Of a stretch of DNA of 64,000 bases, positions 32,541 through 44,381 are shown piece after piece (the first letter of the stretch is position 1; each line of letters opens with the position of its first letter). Position numbers and translations under genes: made by a program. A model generated the notes under the pieces. It was not told the origin of the DNA, ran no database searches, and saw only the letters and a list, made by a program, of their open reading frames with translations. Source of the DNA: Clavaria fumosa (Eukaryota > Basidiomycota > Agaricomycetes > Agaricales > Clavariaceae); contig OX637794.1 in the NCBI GenBank assembly GCA_951802425.1, positions 4,154,001 through 4,218,000 of the forward strand, written 5' to 3'.

Positions 32541-35463
32541 ATATTTCTTCTCGGAATGATTGTATCGGTCTCCGAAGGGAAACTCGACCCGAAGTTCAGA
32601 GAAAACGACGAAGCGATGGCGCTGCTCGAGCATCCGGGATTGATGGAGAAGCTGACAGACGCATGGAAAGCTAGAAGGTTCAGGGACATACGAAACTTGA
32701 GTGCGCTATCCTATTTTAAGGACCACCTTTGAGGCATACTCATCATTGCCCATGTCTGTGCAGAAATTTTGCGCCTACCAATGTCTGCAAGCGTGGGATC
32801 TCGGCTGCACCGTTCACCCCCCCTGGAGAGGGAAGCAGAAAGATGTGAATCATTCCTTACCTTGATAAAGTGTTATCACTGCAGCCTGACCTTCACCCCC
32901 CATGTAGTGAAAGGTCCTGTCCTTTTCATTGTCATCCACTACGATTTGTTCCAATGGTCACCATAGCTGCTCACAAAGCGTTCTCGGATAAGTGGTTGGG
33001 CAATAGCCATCTCCTTCTCGCAGAGTTGATGAATAGATTGCGCGAGCCTCCCGATGACCCCCTGAAATCTCCATATAATCATTCTATTAGCATCATTCAA
33101 TCTTCAGGTATGGGCAAATCACGCCTCGTAGATGCCGTCGCCGAAGAAAAGTTCTGTTTTCCCTTCAACGTACGCGAGCCTGCCTCGCGAAGTCTGATCG
33201 GTAGCGTCCTGCAATTGTTACACGCTTTTCTTAACCTAACCTTGATCACTTAGCGTACCCTCCTGCCGATGATTGCGTCCGGGACTTCTTCCACGAACCT
33301 AAATATCGAGAGCCAAATGACGACGGCCTGATTGAGAGAAGATATAAGGCCTTTTTTGCAGCGCTCTTCCTATGTGCTGCCAGCGAGCTTCGGGTCACGC
33401 TCAACCAAACGCAACACTCGGAAGGCTCGATTGCTAAGCGTTGGCACAACTACCTAGCTTCGGGCGCCACCGAATGGAGAGTAGGTGCAGCGCGAAGCAA
33501 ATTCTATCAGAAGGTCGTAGATGTTGCGGAGAAGGTGTGGGCCAGTTGCTAGAATGTTCCATTTATCTAATACATCAATAGTATTTTCGGGGGGGCACAG
33601 CTTCAGAGTTCGTCGGTGTGCATATTTTGTTTCACGCATTCTGCTGTATACTGAACGCTCGATGCAGACTCGGTGCTGGCAGATAATGCTGGATCGTTCA
33701 TGACGTCCTTGCGCAAAGCTTTGGCGTCATCCAAGCATCCCTCCGATTCTGAACGTTTGAAGGAACCTGTTTTGTTTTTCATGTACTTTGATGAAGCACA
33801 CGTGTTGACAAAGTCAGAAGCAAAACCAGGTCAACCTCCACCGCGGAGTAGGTACCATTTGCTTGGACGTGTCTTGGCAAAGATGAGCGATTTGCCATTC
33901 TTTACTGTCTTCCTTTCAACGAACTCCTGGCTTGGCGCATTCGCTCCTTCCAAATCCAACCATCAAACCCTCCGTGATTGGGATAGAGTTATATTGCATG
34001 CCCCATTTACGGAGCTACCGTTCGACACATTTGCATCCAACTCCTTCGCCACGTTGCTTGAAGCATGTCCATCTGGGGTAAAACTTCACAACGTCTGCAC
34101 GCTTGAATATATTGTGAAATTTGGCCGTCCTCTGTGAGTTCCGTCTTTGTCCATCATGTCTCCATCCCTGATTAGCGTCAGTTGGGCGTCTCTCTATACT
34201 TGCGGCGCTGGTGAGGTTAAATCAGAAATGATTGATCTCGCGAAGGTGAAGCTTTCCTGCGGTGACGTTGCGGCGGAGAACGCGCAAATTGCTGCTCTCA
34301 GCGTCCGAATCATGCTTGACTTCGACATTGCCCGCGAAACTTCAAGAGTTTTCGAAGAGAAACTTGTCGAAAGCCACTTGCGAGTCGCATTTGCCGTTCC
34401 GGATCATCGGGAGTTTCTGCGTGGTGGTACACCGTCTGAACCCCTCGTAGCCGAAGCAGCCGCCCAAATTCTCAATGCCCACCACAACATCCAAATCGAT
34501 GCCCCTACCGTGTTGACTAAATTGTTTGAGAGTGGCCTGCTGGCACGAGGCGAGCGAGGAGAGATGGTTGGCCGCCTTCTCTGGATGATTGGTCATGATC
34601 TCGTCATTCAGAATGATGGCACAGCAGATACGATCAATAAAAGCAATCTAAAGTACCATCGGCCGATACTCCTTCTGGATTGGTTGAAGGCGCTGATCAA
34701 TCCACACTGGCACCACACTATCCTTAATGCTAAGCCTGTCGCCGACACGGATGGCCCGACCTTGGAGTGTGCATTCCGGGGTGTTTATCTCAATTTCTCT
34801 CAATTCGTGAGAGCTGGTGACTATGGAATCATCCATCCAGACCTTCAGTGGATTCCTTTGGTTCGAGGAGTGGCCTATCAATGTGCCGACAATCAGAAGT
34901 CAACAGACCTATTTGCAACAATGCATTATGGGGGCCTTGATGCTCCTATATGTCCAGCCAATAGTGGTCCACTTTTTGGCCAGATTAAGAATCGTGCAAC
35001 GTTCTCGGATGTTCTCCTCAACCCTCATGTTGGGGGCGCACCAGTCAACCGACATCCGATCCTGTCACTTGTGCACGACATCGGACTCGAGACACCAAAA
35101 GTCTACCCTCATGCCTCGTACCCTGCGAAGACGCTGAGGGGTGGTGACACTCGGACAGGGAATATCCATCTACGACATTACCAAATCCACATTGAGGGCT
35201 GCACACACGAGACATATGCGGTTGTCCCTCAAGAAATGAATGATGTCTACAAGTCAATCATCTGTGCGTCAATAATCATTGATGACTTTCCGAGGAATGG
35301 ATTGGAAGCTCACCGGAATGCTATGTTGCGCCTGAAACCGGCCTTCTTCTCCACTGAGCCGGGTCCGTCACTGGACTGGATCAGTGAAGCCCCGCTGGAT
35401 GAATTAGCAGATGCTCAGGCCGGTTCTGCTAATAATAAAAAAGGGAAAGAAAGGGAAACTTAA
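32337..35463 (+). CDS. Crinkler-like P-loop NTPase/nuclease, paralogue 1
   Basis: A multi-exon gene. The first exon (32337-32732) encodes a Ser-rich start and a helical domain. A later exon around 33000-33210 contains the Walker A-type SSGMGKSRLVDAVA. The exon at 33245-33535 follows. The exon from about 33668 carries a Walker B-type FMYFDEAHVL and the sensor-like FFTVFLSTNSW. A GT-AG intron at 34135-34176 joins phase-correctly to the last long exon (to 35463). That exon has a QIKNR motif (near 34980), reminiscent of restriction-endonuclease-fold enzymes. This NTPase-plus-nuclease layout is typical of Crinkler (CRN)-type proteins and is expanded in mushroom genomes. The C-terminus is basic (KKGKERET). 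The exon structure between 32733 and 33000 and around 33540-33670 is unresolved. Family assignment is from motif order only. Confidence 0.6.
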
Positions 35464-35700
35464 GTCTCCGGTGATTACCAGGGACACTGCCTCTTCCCAG
35501 TACTTAGAAGCACCTGCATGTATGGAATGACCCTTTCATTGTTAAGATGGTTTCATGATCTCAATCTGCTCAGGCAGAAATGTAAGGAAGGTAGATGTAC
35601 AACCAAGAAGGGAAGCAGAAAATAGTAAAGGGAGGATGATGACAGTTATACTCTGATTCTATGTCTGTCCTCTTTTTTATTATATCACTGTGTTGTCAAT

Positions 35701-36145
35701 TTGCCAATTTTCCAAATGACTAGAACAAAGTCAACCATTTTGTACGTACTAATATATCTGCTTCCCAGATTATCCTGTAGCTTGAAAATGGTTTGGTTGA
35801 CCCTGAACAATTTACTAGATAATTACATCATGTCTTCGGTGGTCTATTCCCGTGTTCATATACCATTCCCTGCACTAGAGGACGGTAAGTTTGTCGATGG
35901 TCTGTTAGGTGCTCATTCACCGATGCTGTGTTATTCAGCTGTTATCAGCGCCTGGAAATCAAGTTACATCGGCCAATCTCACAAAGCCTTACTCAGAGCG
36001 GTGGACGATGTCCATACTTTGGATGAAAAATCCAACTATGCCAAGATTCTCACGATCACCCAATCTTCGGGAATGGGGAAATCCAAAATGGTGGATGCAA
36101 TTGCAAAGGAGCGGATACTTCTCCCATTGTGCATCCGTGAAGATC
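35701..36145 (+). pseudogene. Crinkler-like paralogue 2, 5' half
   Basis: It encodes the N-terminal region with the Walker A-type SSGMGKSKMVDAIA (about 36066-36108), aligning with paralogue 1, and then breaks off at the KDZ insertion. The rest is at 49759-51418. Gene order and orientation match a tandem duplication with paralogue 1. The start is uncertain (an ATG near 35788 or 35830 is plausible). The Ser-rich N-terminal domain of paralogue 1 is not seen upstream. Confidence 0.65.
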
Positions 36146-36480
36146 CACATAGTTCAGTCGGATATTCTAGTATACAACGGGATACCGGACACTGCAAATC
36201 CCCTGTATATAACGGGGTACCGGATTCCGCCGGAGATATCTGATTCTCTAGTAATATATGTGGCCGGCGGAGGATATCCTTGCCAGGATAACCATGGGTT
36301 CAGCGAATTAAATAGGATATTCTTGACCGGATAACCTCAGGTCCAGCAAAATTGGATAGGGTATCCGTGACTGGATTGAATCCAGGCCACCAAATTAAAT
36401 AGGATATCCTTAACTGGATTGAATCCAAGCAACCATAATAAATAGGATATCCATGACTGAAGAAAATCCAGGCCACCAAA
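36146..36480 (+). repeat. KDZ element left terminal inverted repeat
   Basis: It matches the complement of about 49425-49758 with very few differences. It contains the nested palindromic words CCGGATTCCGCCGGAGATATC and TGGCCGGCGGAGGATATCC, which may be transposase-binding sites. Confidence 0.93.
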
Positions 36481-37535
36481 TTAAATGGAATATCCTTGAT
36501 TGGATTGAATCAGGGATACCATAATAAATAGGATATCCTTGACAGGTTTGAATCCAAGCCAGCAAATTACATAGGATATCCTTGACTGGTTTAAATCCAA
36601 GCCACCAATTTAAATAGGTTATCCTTGACTGGTTTCAATCCAAGGTACCAAATTAAATAGGATATCATATCCTTGACTGGATTGAATCCAAGCCACCAAA
36701 TGAAATAGGATATCCATCAATCAATCACATCCAGGCTACCAAATTAAATAGGATATCCTTGATTGGATTGAATCCAGGCAGATATATTAAATAGGATATC
36801 CTTGACTGGTTTGAATGCAGGCCACCAAATTAAATAGGATATCCTTGGCTGGTTTGAATTGAAGCCACCAAATTAAATAGGATATCCTTAACTAGTTTGA
36901 ATCCAAGCCAACAAATTAAATGGGATATCCTTGACTGGTTTGAATCCAATCCACCAAATTAAATAGGATATCCTTGACTGGTTTGAATCCAAGCCAACAA
37001 ATTAAATAGGATATCCTTGACTGGTTTGAATCCAAGCCAACAAATTAAATAGGATATCCTTGACTGGTTTGAATCCAGGCCAACAAATTAAATAGGATAT
37101 CCTTGACTGGTTTGAATGCAGGCCACCAAATTAAATAGGATATCCTTGACTGGTTTGAATGCAGGCCACCAAATTAAATAGGATATCCTTGACTGGTTTG
37201 AATGCAGGCCACCAAATTAAATAGGATATCCTTGGCTGGTTTGAATGCAGGCCACCAAATTAAATAGGATATCCTTGGCTGGTTTGAATTGAAGCCACCA
37301 AATTAAATAGGATATCCTTATCTAGTTTGAATCCAAGCCAACAAATTAAATAGGATATCCTTGACTGGTTTGAATTGAAGCCACCAAATTAAATAGGATA
37401 TCCTTGACTGGTTTGAATCCAAGCCAACAAATTAAATGGGATATCCTTGACTGGTTTGAATCCAATCCACCAAATTAAATAGGATATCCTTGACTGGTTT
37501 GAATCAAGGCCACCACATTACATAGGATATTTTGC
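36270..37535 (+). repeat. Left subterminal 43-bp array, about 29 copies
   Basis: Each unit contains AAATTAAATAGGATATCCTT, GACTGGTTTGAATCC and a GCCACC/GCCAAC spacer. Every unit holds the palindrome GGATATCC. The array is inverted relative to the right-hand array and extends the TIR inward. Confidence 0.95.
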
Positions 37536-37751
37536 ATCTCTGGCAACTGTCATGTGATTCACTTTATGTACGTGGTTACTGTCCACAATATTTCCATGTA
37601 CTTCATTGATAAGTAGCATATTTCAAGTCGCAGTTCCCACTTTGACTCTTTTTGCACCTATCACTGCCTCTTTTCCTTGGTCTCTTCCTCTCCTTAGTAA
37701 TTTATTCCTGTGCTTTGTTAATAGTTGTAATCACAATTATTTGAGATAGAC

Positions 37752-40508
37752 TCACAGGCCTTGAGCCAATGGAATCAGTTTGAAAACAGCTGAAATTTCT
37801 CGTACCATTGTGGTCCAGTCGACCTTGTCGTTGTCTTTCAGCGTCAATCCCCACGTCTTCATTCCTACCATAACCATCGCAATACCTGCGAGCCCTGCCC
37901 CACACCAGTCAGTCAGGATGAGCGCATCTGCATCGCGCAGAACTCCATGTGGCATTATTTGTTGCCACCAGTTGGCCATGTCGTCTGCAATCCCCGAAAA
38001 GTCTTGTGTGTCATCCCAGTTACAAGCTTGGCGTGCTTGACTCCAGTTCCTGAGTGATTCAGGAACTGCAACCTGTCGATTCTCCAATTTTAATGGAGTC
38101 CCTCCAAGGCTCCCCAAAGCTGTCTCAGCGGCAATCCATGCCTCACATAACGCATACCAATCATTGCCAAGGCTTTGTACGTCATGGTGACCCAGACCCA
38201 TATCCTGTGATGCCCGTTGGATCAAAGATGGAAGGCTGCTGAGCTTAAATGGTCGAGGCTTCAGAGTCTGCATAACACCCTGAGAGGTTTGCAATGCGTT
38301 GGCTTCCAGTCTAAATTTTCATTTAGACTTAAAAGAGACAGAACAAATAAATTCTTACGTTTTAACACTAGCAGACAAGTAAGCAGCAGCTTGGGTCATT
38401 GCATCCCACAGTGGAAGCTCAGCATTGAGACAATATCCTGGTGTATTTGGCGCAATAGAGTCAGGCTCAGTGAAAAGGATTTCGCTGAGTTGTTTGAGTC
38501 CGAGTCCTAGGCCGAGCAATATCCTTTCGATGAACCCAGGTGGTGCCACTGAGTTTGGCAAAGAGCCTCTCCAAGACGATGCCCTGATCCAATCAGAAAA
38601 GGCAACAGCACTGTCCAGATGTTCAAGGTCTGAAGAGAAAAATTCCTTCGGTAGCCATTCGTTGTCAAATGTCCAGCAGGCGAAGGTTGCTGGGATGAGA
38701 CGGCTGGTGGTTCCTGGACGCTGCCACAGACTCAGATACTGACCCTCAAAAGACAAATAAACATACCGCATATTGGAGAAGCTTGAGTGCATGGACGTAG
38801 TCTTGTTGATTTGTTAGTTTCTTCAGGTATGCAAGACGGTTGACGGCTGTTGCTGGAGAGCCTGGGGCAGGCTCGAATCCAACTACTTTCTTGCCCTTGT
38901 CAACTGTCAGCGCTCTCTCAGACAGCGCATCTGTCCCCTTTGCCTCCGGCTCTGCGTCCTTGTCAGCGGCGTCTGGACCATCATCTAACACTTCGTTTCC
39001 CACATCTGAATCCATACCCAACCTGATGAATGTCAAAGGCCTCAGGCCTTGCTGCTGTTTCGTGTACCAGTAAGAATACAAGGCAATTGCCTCAGTCTTG
39101 GGCATGTATGAAGGATCTTGAAGGCGGCTGTCTGGCGGAATGCCATCCTTTACAAATTCTTCAGGACTGGCAGCGATTCTTTTCCATGGAACAAGTGCAG
39201 TTTGCTTTTGAACCACTGAAAATGATATAAGTCATGATTCAGAAGTGAGAAAAAAATCTTACAGTAGACAGCCTTCACAAATTCACGAATCACGTCCTTC
39301 AAAGAAGGAAGTGAGACGTCAAGTGGGAGTTTCCCAAGGAGGGGGTAGCCAGCATCGTCGTAGTTCAGCTTCCCCCAAGATCTGTCGTCTTCTTGATAAT
39401 TATCTGGATGATAATTAATACCAGACAACTTAGTGAAATAAACTACTTACTATTTCCCAAAGACGCATTGTATCTGCACCAGCTGGGCCAAATTTTCCCA
39501 GTTTTCCAATCCGCACATGCCTTGGTGAATTTTTGCCCTTTGTTGCTCGTTTCGAACCTTAGACATAGATTAGCATGGAGAGACAGCAGACAAAGCAAAA
39601 ATTACTTTGAGCAAATCGCCTGACCCTCCTCATCCTCAAATGACGTGAGCATGAAGACATGTACCCCCATCTTGCGGTACACATCGTCCATGAATTGTGT
39701 GACAACTTTATATAAGTCTTTCTCGGCCATCCTAAACAGGAATGAGAAGGGGAGAATGTCACAGATATAAAATACTCACTCCCTCTGCAGATCGTGAGGC
39801 CATGCACCTGAATTCCAAGCGTGTGCTTGGTCCGTACATTGTTTCCTGTCCGCTTCGGAAAGGCCATTCAACACTTTCGTGAGTGCTGGCTGATATGCCG
39901 CAAATGGTGTCCGGCCCTCCTCGACCAACCTCGTTACTTCCTGCTGCACTTCCTCTTGATAAACTCGTCCAACTACTCGTCTCAGGTTCCATTTACGCCC
40001 CCACACCGACCTCTCATTATTCTTATCTTCCCCCTCAACATCATCATCACTCCCATTGTTGCCATCACCTTGGCCATTTCCATCATCAGCATCATCTCGA
40101 CTGTGAGACATTGGGTGACCCCCTGATACTCGTTTGGCTCTCGCATTTTTGAACCATGTTTGAACAGCCTACTGAGTTTTTAGTCCAAAAAAATGTAATT
40201 ACTTGTCAATTTACCTTTGAGAGATCCAGAGGCAGCTCAGGCAGCTGTTTTCCCTTGGAAACCCGTTGCTGATGAGCCTCCCGCAACTGCTGCACAGTAG
40301 TTCTGATGCGATCTGACCGCTCCTTACCCTTTGTGGCAAGCCACATTGGGAAGGCATTTTCTAGGATAGGAATATAGAGATCGATAGCCCAAGGCATGCC
40401 TGACTTAGCTTTGAGGCAGGGAGGCAGGAGGCAGAGGTGGAAATATTTTAAACGAACGATCACGTGACCGTTGGATCCCCGCGCGACACGGTCACATGGT
40501 CTGACCAC
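37752..40508 (-). CDS. KDZ-borne multi-exon gene with homeodomain-like WFKNARAKR motif
   Basis: Minus-strand exons with phase-consistent GT-AG introns run from about 40508 to 37752. Exon 1 ends at 40216 with a helix KGKERSDRIRTTVQQLREAH. Exon 2 (about 40150-39779) opens with AVQTWFKNARAKR, like the third helix of a homeodomain, followed by an Asp/Gly-rich acidic stretch. Exon 3 (39726-about 39606) has KMGVHVFMLTSFEDEEG. Later exons hold a Trp-rich ADWKTGKIWPSW segment, the VPWKRIAASPEEF block (39190) and a C-terminal helical domain to 37752. DNA binding is inferred. No catalytic motif is seen. The first ATG (40506) lies inside the promoter inverted repeat, so Met at about 40400 (MPWAIDLY) is a likelier start. 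A decayed relative lies at 5240-7480. Confidence 0.7.
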
Positions 40509-40892
40509 GTTGCATAATCCAGTGCTCGTATTTAAATATTGAGGGAGAAATTAGAAATTTCATCTTGGACAATCTACCCAAATTAAATCTGTGATCATTT
40601 TGTCTCACTAAAACTAAGCTTCAAAATGCCTGTGTAAGCCTGCAACTTCGTCGCAACTTTTGGGTCAGTGGTGGGAGGTCACAACATTTACAAACAACCC
40701 CGTGTTGGCAGGGATTGCCCCCATATCATGTGCAACGTAGTCAGACCATGTGACCGTGGGAGGTCACAACATTTACAAACAACCCCGTGTTTGGCAGGGA
40801 TTGCCCCCATATCATGTGCAACGTAGTCAGACCATGTGACCGTGTCGCGCGGGGATCCAACGGTCACGTGATCGTTCGTTTAAAATATTTCC
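40439..40892. promoter_or_regulatory. Mirrored divergent promoter of the KDZ element
   Basis: A 76-bp block occurs twice as an inverted repeat, at 40439-40514 and 40817-40892, with essentially one mismatch. It includes GATCACGTGACCGTTGGATC and CGCGCGACACGGTCACATGG. Each copy faces outward, just upstream of one of the two divergent genes. Between them is an 85-bp direct repeat (40671-40755 and 40756-40841). CACGTG E-box-type and TCACATGG/CCATGTGA words are the obvious candidate factor sites. Confidence 0.85.
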
Positions 40893-40981
40893 AACTCTGA
40901 CCGCTTCGACGCTCATCTCTTTCTCCTTAACCACTACTACCGTCTTCTTTCCTCGAACTCATCAACTCTCTTGACTCACAG

Positions 40982-41976
40982 GTACGTATTTTATTTTATC
41001 TTTTATGTAGCCTTAGTAGACGGTGGCCTTAGTAGACAAATGACCGGATGCATACGGTCATTTGTCTACTAAGGCTACCTTAGATACATAAACATCTCTT
41101 TTGCAGTCTTTTGGTCTGGGGGTAGGGAGTGAGCGCCTCGGTGCGCTCACTCCCAAGACCCTCGGTGGTCTTTTTCGATGGTCTTTTTCGATCTGGGGGC
41201 AGGGGGTGAGCGCCTCGATGCGCTCACTCCCAAGACCCTCGGTGGTCTTGATGATCTGGGGCAGGGCTGGGCGCCTCGGCGCATGCCACAGACCTTCGGC
41301 AGTCTTGAAGATCTAGGGCCGCAGGCACTTTGGTGCGTTTCCATTTCCCATTTTACTCATATTGACACTCTCTATCCTTCTGGCAAAGCGTGTCTTGACA
41401 CATGGGTCTTCGCACCCGACACTTGTATTTGTTGGGAATGTGGGTGTTTCGTGCGTTTCCATTTACTGTTTTACTGACATTGACACTGACTATCCCTCCA
41501 GCACAATCACGTCCTCGACACATCCCGACTCACCGGTCTTCACACCCGACACACGGGTCTTCGCACCTGACACTTGTCTGGAGCAGGGAATGTGGGTGTT
41601 TCGTGTGTTTCCATTTACTATTTTACTGACATTGACACTGACTATCCCTCCAGCACAATCACGTCTTCGACACATCCCGACTCACCGGTCTTCACACCAA
41701 ACATCCGCTGACAAGTCGTCCTTTTTTTGTCTTTTGCGCACTGTAGCAGTAGTTATTCATGTCATAGTAGGGGAGGGGTAGCGGGGATATTCAATGCCGG
41801 CCACATTGAGTATCCTTTCTGCCCTGACCATATACTTTTTTCATGTGACTTGTAATAATTACTTGTAATTTGTCGAACTCTCATACCCGTTATAAGGCGA
41901 GATTCTGCTCCTACGTGTAAGTCACGTGACCACCGAGTGGCTGAGCAGCTAAGCACTTTGACCTCGAACCGTCACA
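40982..41976 (+). promoter_or_regulatory. 5' leader of the PHD gene: hairpin and repeats
   Basis: After a CT-rich stretch, an ideal donor GTACGTA (40982) and an acceptor CTTTTGCAG (41105) define a probable leader intron holding a perfect 21-bp hairpin. Downstream, three units of about 75-80 bp contain GTGAGCGCCTCGGTGCGCTCAC-like palindromes (41125-41330). A pair of about 150-bp repeats with CATTGACACTGACTATCCCT occurs at 41470-41700. No coding frame with motifs is present. Confidence 0.6.
41026..41075. repeat. Perfect 21-bp hairpin
   Basis: GCCTTAGTAGACAAATGACC plus one base is followed by an 8-base loop (GATGCATA) and its exact complement. A partial third copy of the arm (CCTTAGTAGACGG) precedes it at 41011. 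Confidence 0.92.
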
Positions 41977-43630
41977 ATGCCAAGAACGAAACAATCGGCA
42001 TCCAGGTCAACTGGTGCTCCATGTGTGAGAGTGACCCTTCACCCGTCTGCCATCAAACAAAATGCGCAGCCTATCGCTCAACCGATTGGAATTAGGGTGA
42101 GTCCTCGACTCTTCTGTCGATTTGATCGAGCTGATCAAGGGACACAGACAGGTGACAGAGCCCCAAATGATGAAGTCAGACTACTTAACTCCATCTAATA
42201 TAGTACTGACCTTTTGCAGTGGTGCTGCAGCTGCGGCGATGGCGGAAATCTCTTGGACTGCGATTTTTGTGAGCGAGCCGTGTGCAGCAAATGCCTCGAT
42301 CTTTCTGGAGGCTCCAAGCTCATCAAAGAGCCCGACGTCAATTTTTTTTGCATGGGCTGTCATTTAGGCTCAGAGAATCGAGCTGAGCCCTTCTATGTAA
42401 GTACTGATCTTTATCAACACAAATTTATTGACATAGAATGTTGAATTACAGCCTCTCTACCACAACGGCGAGCCCATCAAAAGTGTCATTGGGCATATCA
42501 AGCCCACGACACTAAGGGGCAATTACGCACGGCAAAACACGAACTCGTTGGCCATCGTCAACATTCGACTGTGCATGATCCCAACCCAAGGCGATCCATA
42601 CATTTCCGTCGCCAACACCTTGGCCGGCTGGTTCGCCAGCATATCTGAAAGAAGGATGTTATTTACCAAAGAGGTAGTCTTGGATATTGATGCGGCGAAT
42701 CCAAGATCATTGGCCAAGCATCAGAGAGTTCTCAAGGATATCATCAAAAGCTTTCAACAGTGAGTCCGTTTTATTACGATTGAACGCAGCTGATTGCTCC
42801 AAACAGATTTGGAGTCCGGAGGCTCGTCGTATTCCTGTTTACCCACGCCAATCCCGAGAATGGTGACCTCCATTGTGCTAATAACTCAGGAATCCAAGTT
42901 GAAAGCGTAAGCTCATCCATACCATCAAATGGTCGCTTACTGATGTAGTCTACCTTTTCAAAAGTTTCTGGCTCAAATTTTTGGGCAAGATCTCCTTCAG
43001 TTTGCACAGGAAGTACATTCACTTCTTGTCCTCGAGGTTTGTGGCGGAGTTTGGGAGAACGCGGCGTCGTGCAAAGCAGTGACAGATTTTGCTCAAAGGT
43101 ATGTCTTGGCCCCACCCCTGCTTCCAATGCTGATGATGCCCAGTGCATATTTCAATCACGTCATTGGCTTTGGCCAAGCCAATTTCTTTCCCCATCTAGC
43201 TATTCCATTCCTCACAAAACTTATCATCAAAAATTTCATCGAATGTTTCTCGATCCTCCGAATTCTGCCAGATCTTCTCAAGGAGGAGGAGGGTCTTGGT
43301 GCCCACACCTCCATCCTTCTTTTGTCTCACAGATTCGCCTTGGAATACATATGGGTTCACCACCAACTCCGCCCATTCGGTGATGCCGTCGCCCTCCAGT
43401 GCCCGAAGTGTTACGCAATTCGGACCCTCACATTCAAGCTACTGGACAGCAAATCGGGCAGTTACCAGGCAAGCTGTCCTTGTGGTTGGGCCGACAAGAA
43501 ACCCTCTGGCTTGGGTGACGCAACCTTGCCAAAGGGCCCGACGGGATGGGCCACTCGCCTGTTGTACGGAACTCCGGCCATTGTGGATGGTATATGGAAG
43601 TTGCCACGTTTGATGTATAATATTGTCTGA
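41977..43630 (+). CDS. KDZ-borne protein: H3-tail-like N-terminus, PHD-like finger, possible caspase/CHAT-like fold
   Basis: Six exons (41977-42096, 42220-42396, 42452-42759, 42807-42906, 42965-43098, 43144-43630) with GT-AG introns sum to 1326 nt, a 441-residue open frame. Residues 2-14 (PRTKQSASRSTGAP) closely resemble the histone H3 tail around K4, K9 and S10. Residues 41-92 form a PHD/RING-like zinc finger (WCCSCGDGGNLLDCDFC...CSKC...FFCMGCH). From about residue 205 a pattern RRLVVFLFTH215 ... LLVLEVC261GG ... HVIGFGQAN resembles the beta-strand/His/Cys layout of caspase-like or CHAT proteases; this is inference. A C-terminal CPKC...CPCG pair may bind zinc. It lies between the divergent promoter and the transposase, so it is probably a nuclear cofactor of the element. 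Confidence 0.82.
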
Positions 43631-44381
43631 GCCATGTACAAGTTTGTCTTGTTTGCCTCCATGCTACCCATGTCTACCTACGAAATTCCAATGCTACCCA
43701 TGTCTACCTACGCAATTCCAAGATCACCTTCAGTGAAAACAAGATAGGCCATCGCTTCGCTCTGGCAGTTTTCTATTTATCCAGCAGTTTTCTAATAATC
43801 TGAAGTCCTGTATTATATACATTACATTAGTAGTGCTATGTTCACCACTACGTAGGCAGATTAGGAGGTCACATCGTCTTTGGGGAAGGAGGACGCAGGC
43901 ATGCTCTATGTAAAAAACGCAGCGTCTCATGTTACGAAAGACACACTACATCACGAAATGGACTACAACATGGCATTAGGCAACAACCGAACGACCTCCG
44001 AACAGTACGGGACGTTGAACACATGAAACGGCAGACAATATGGAACAGGATGAAAACAGCCTGCGCCGCACCTACCTCACACACGAACTCCGACTTGCAC
44101 AGTCAGCACCAAGGATGACACGCAGGAGTACACAAACACAAACATGAACACACAAAATCATGTGACTGATCACATGTTGAGATGTTGAGAGCACATCATG
44201 TGACACTGACAGTATTCTGAACGTCACTCAAGATGCAGTCAGTCATTGGGAAAGAAGGACGAGCAGTAGAGAGAACATACACAATAAAAAAGCTCTCAAG
44301 GGGGAGGAAGGTCAGGAAAAAAGATCAGCAGATCACTCATAACACTAGAGCAGGTTCTCAATCCCCATCTCAACCTAAAAA
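43631..44381. other. Intergenic region between PHD gene and transposase
   Basis: No coding frame is supported. A short direct repeat (ATGCTACCCATGTCTACCTACG, 43662-43713) lies just after the PHD gene. The likely promoter of the transposase is here, but no clear TATA box was found. Confidence 0.4.

Noticed and set aside
36270..37535. Regular 43-bp repeats resembling a CRISPR array
   Set aside because: The intervening bases are part of the repeat unit rather than unique spacers, the genome has introns and LTR elements, and the array is mirrored at the other end of the transposon.
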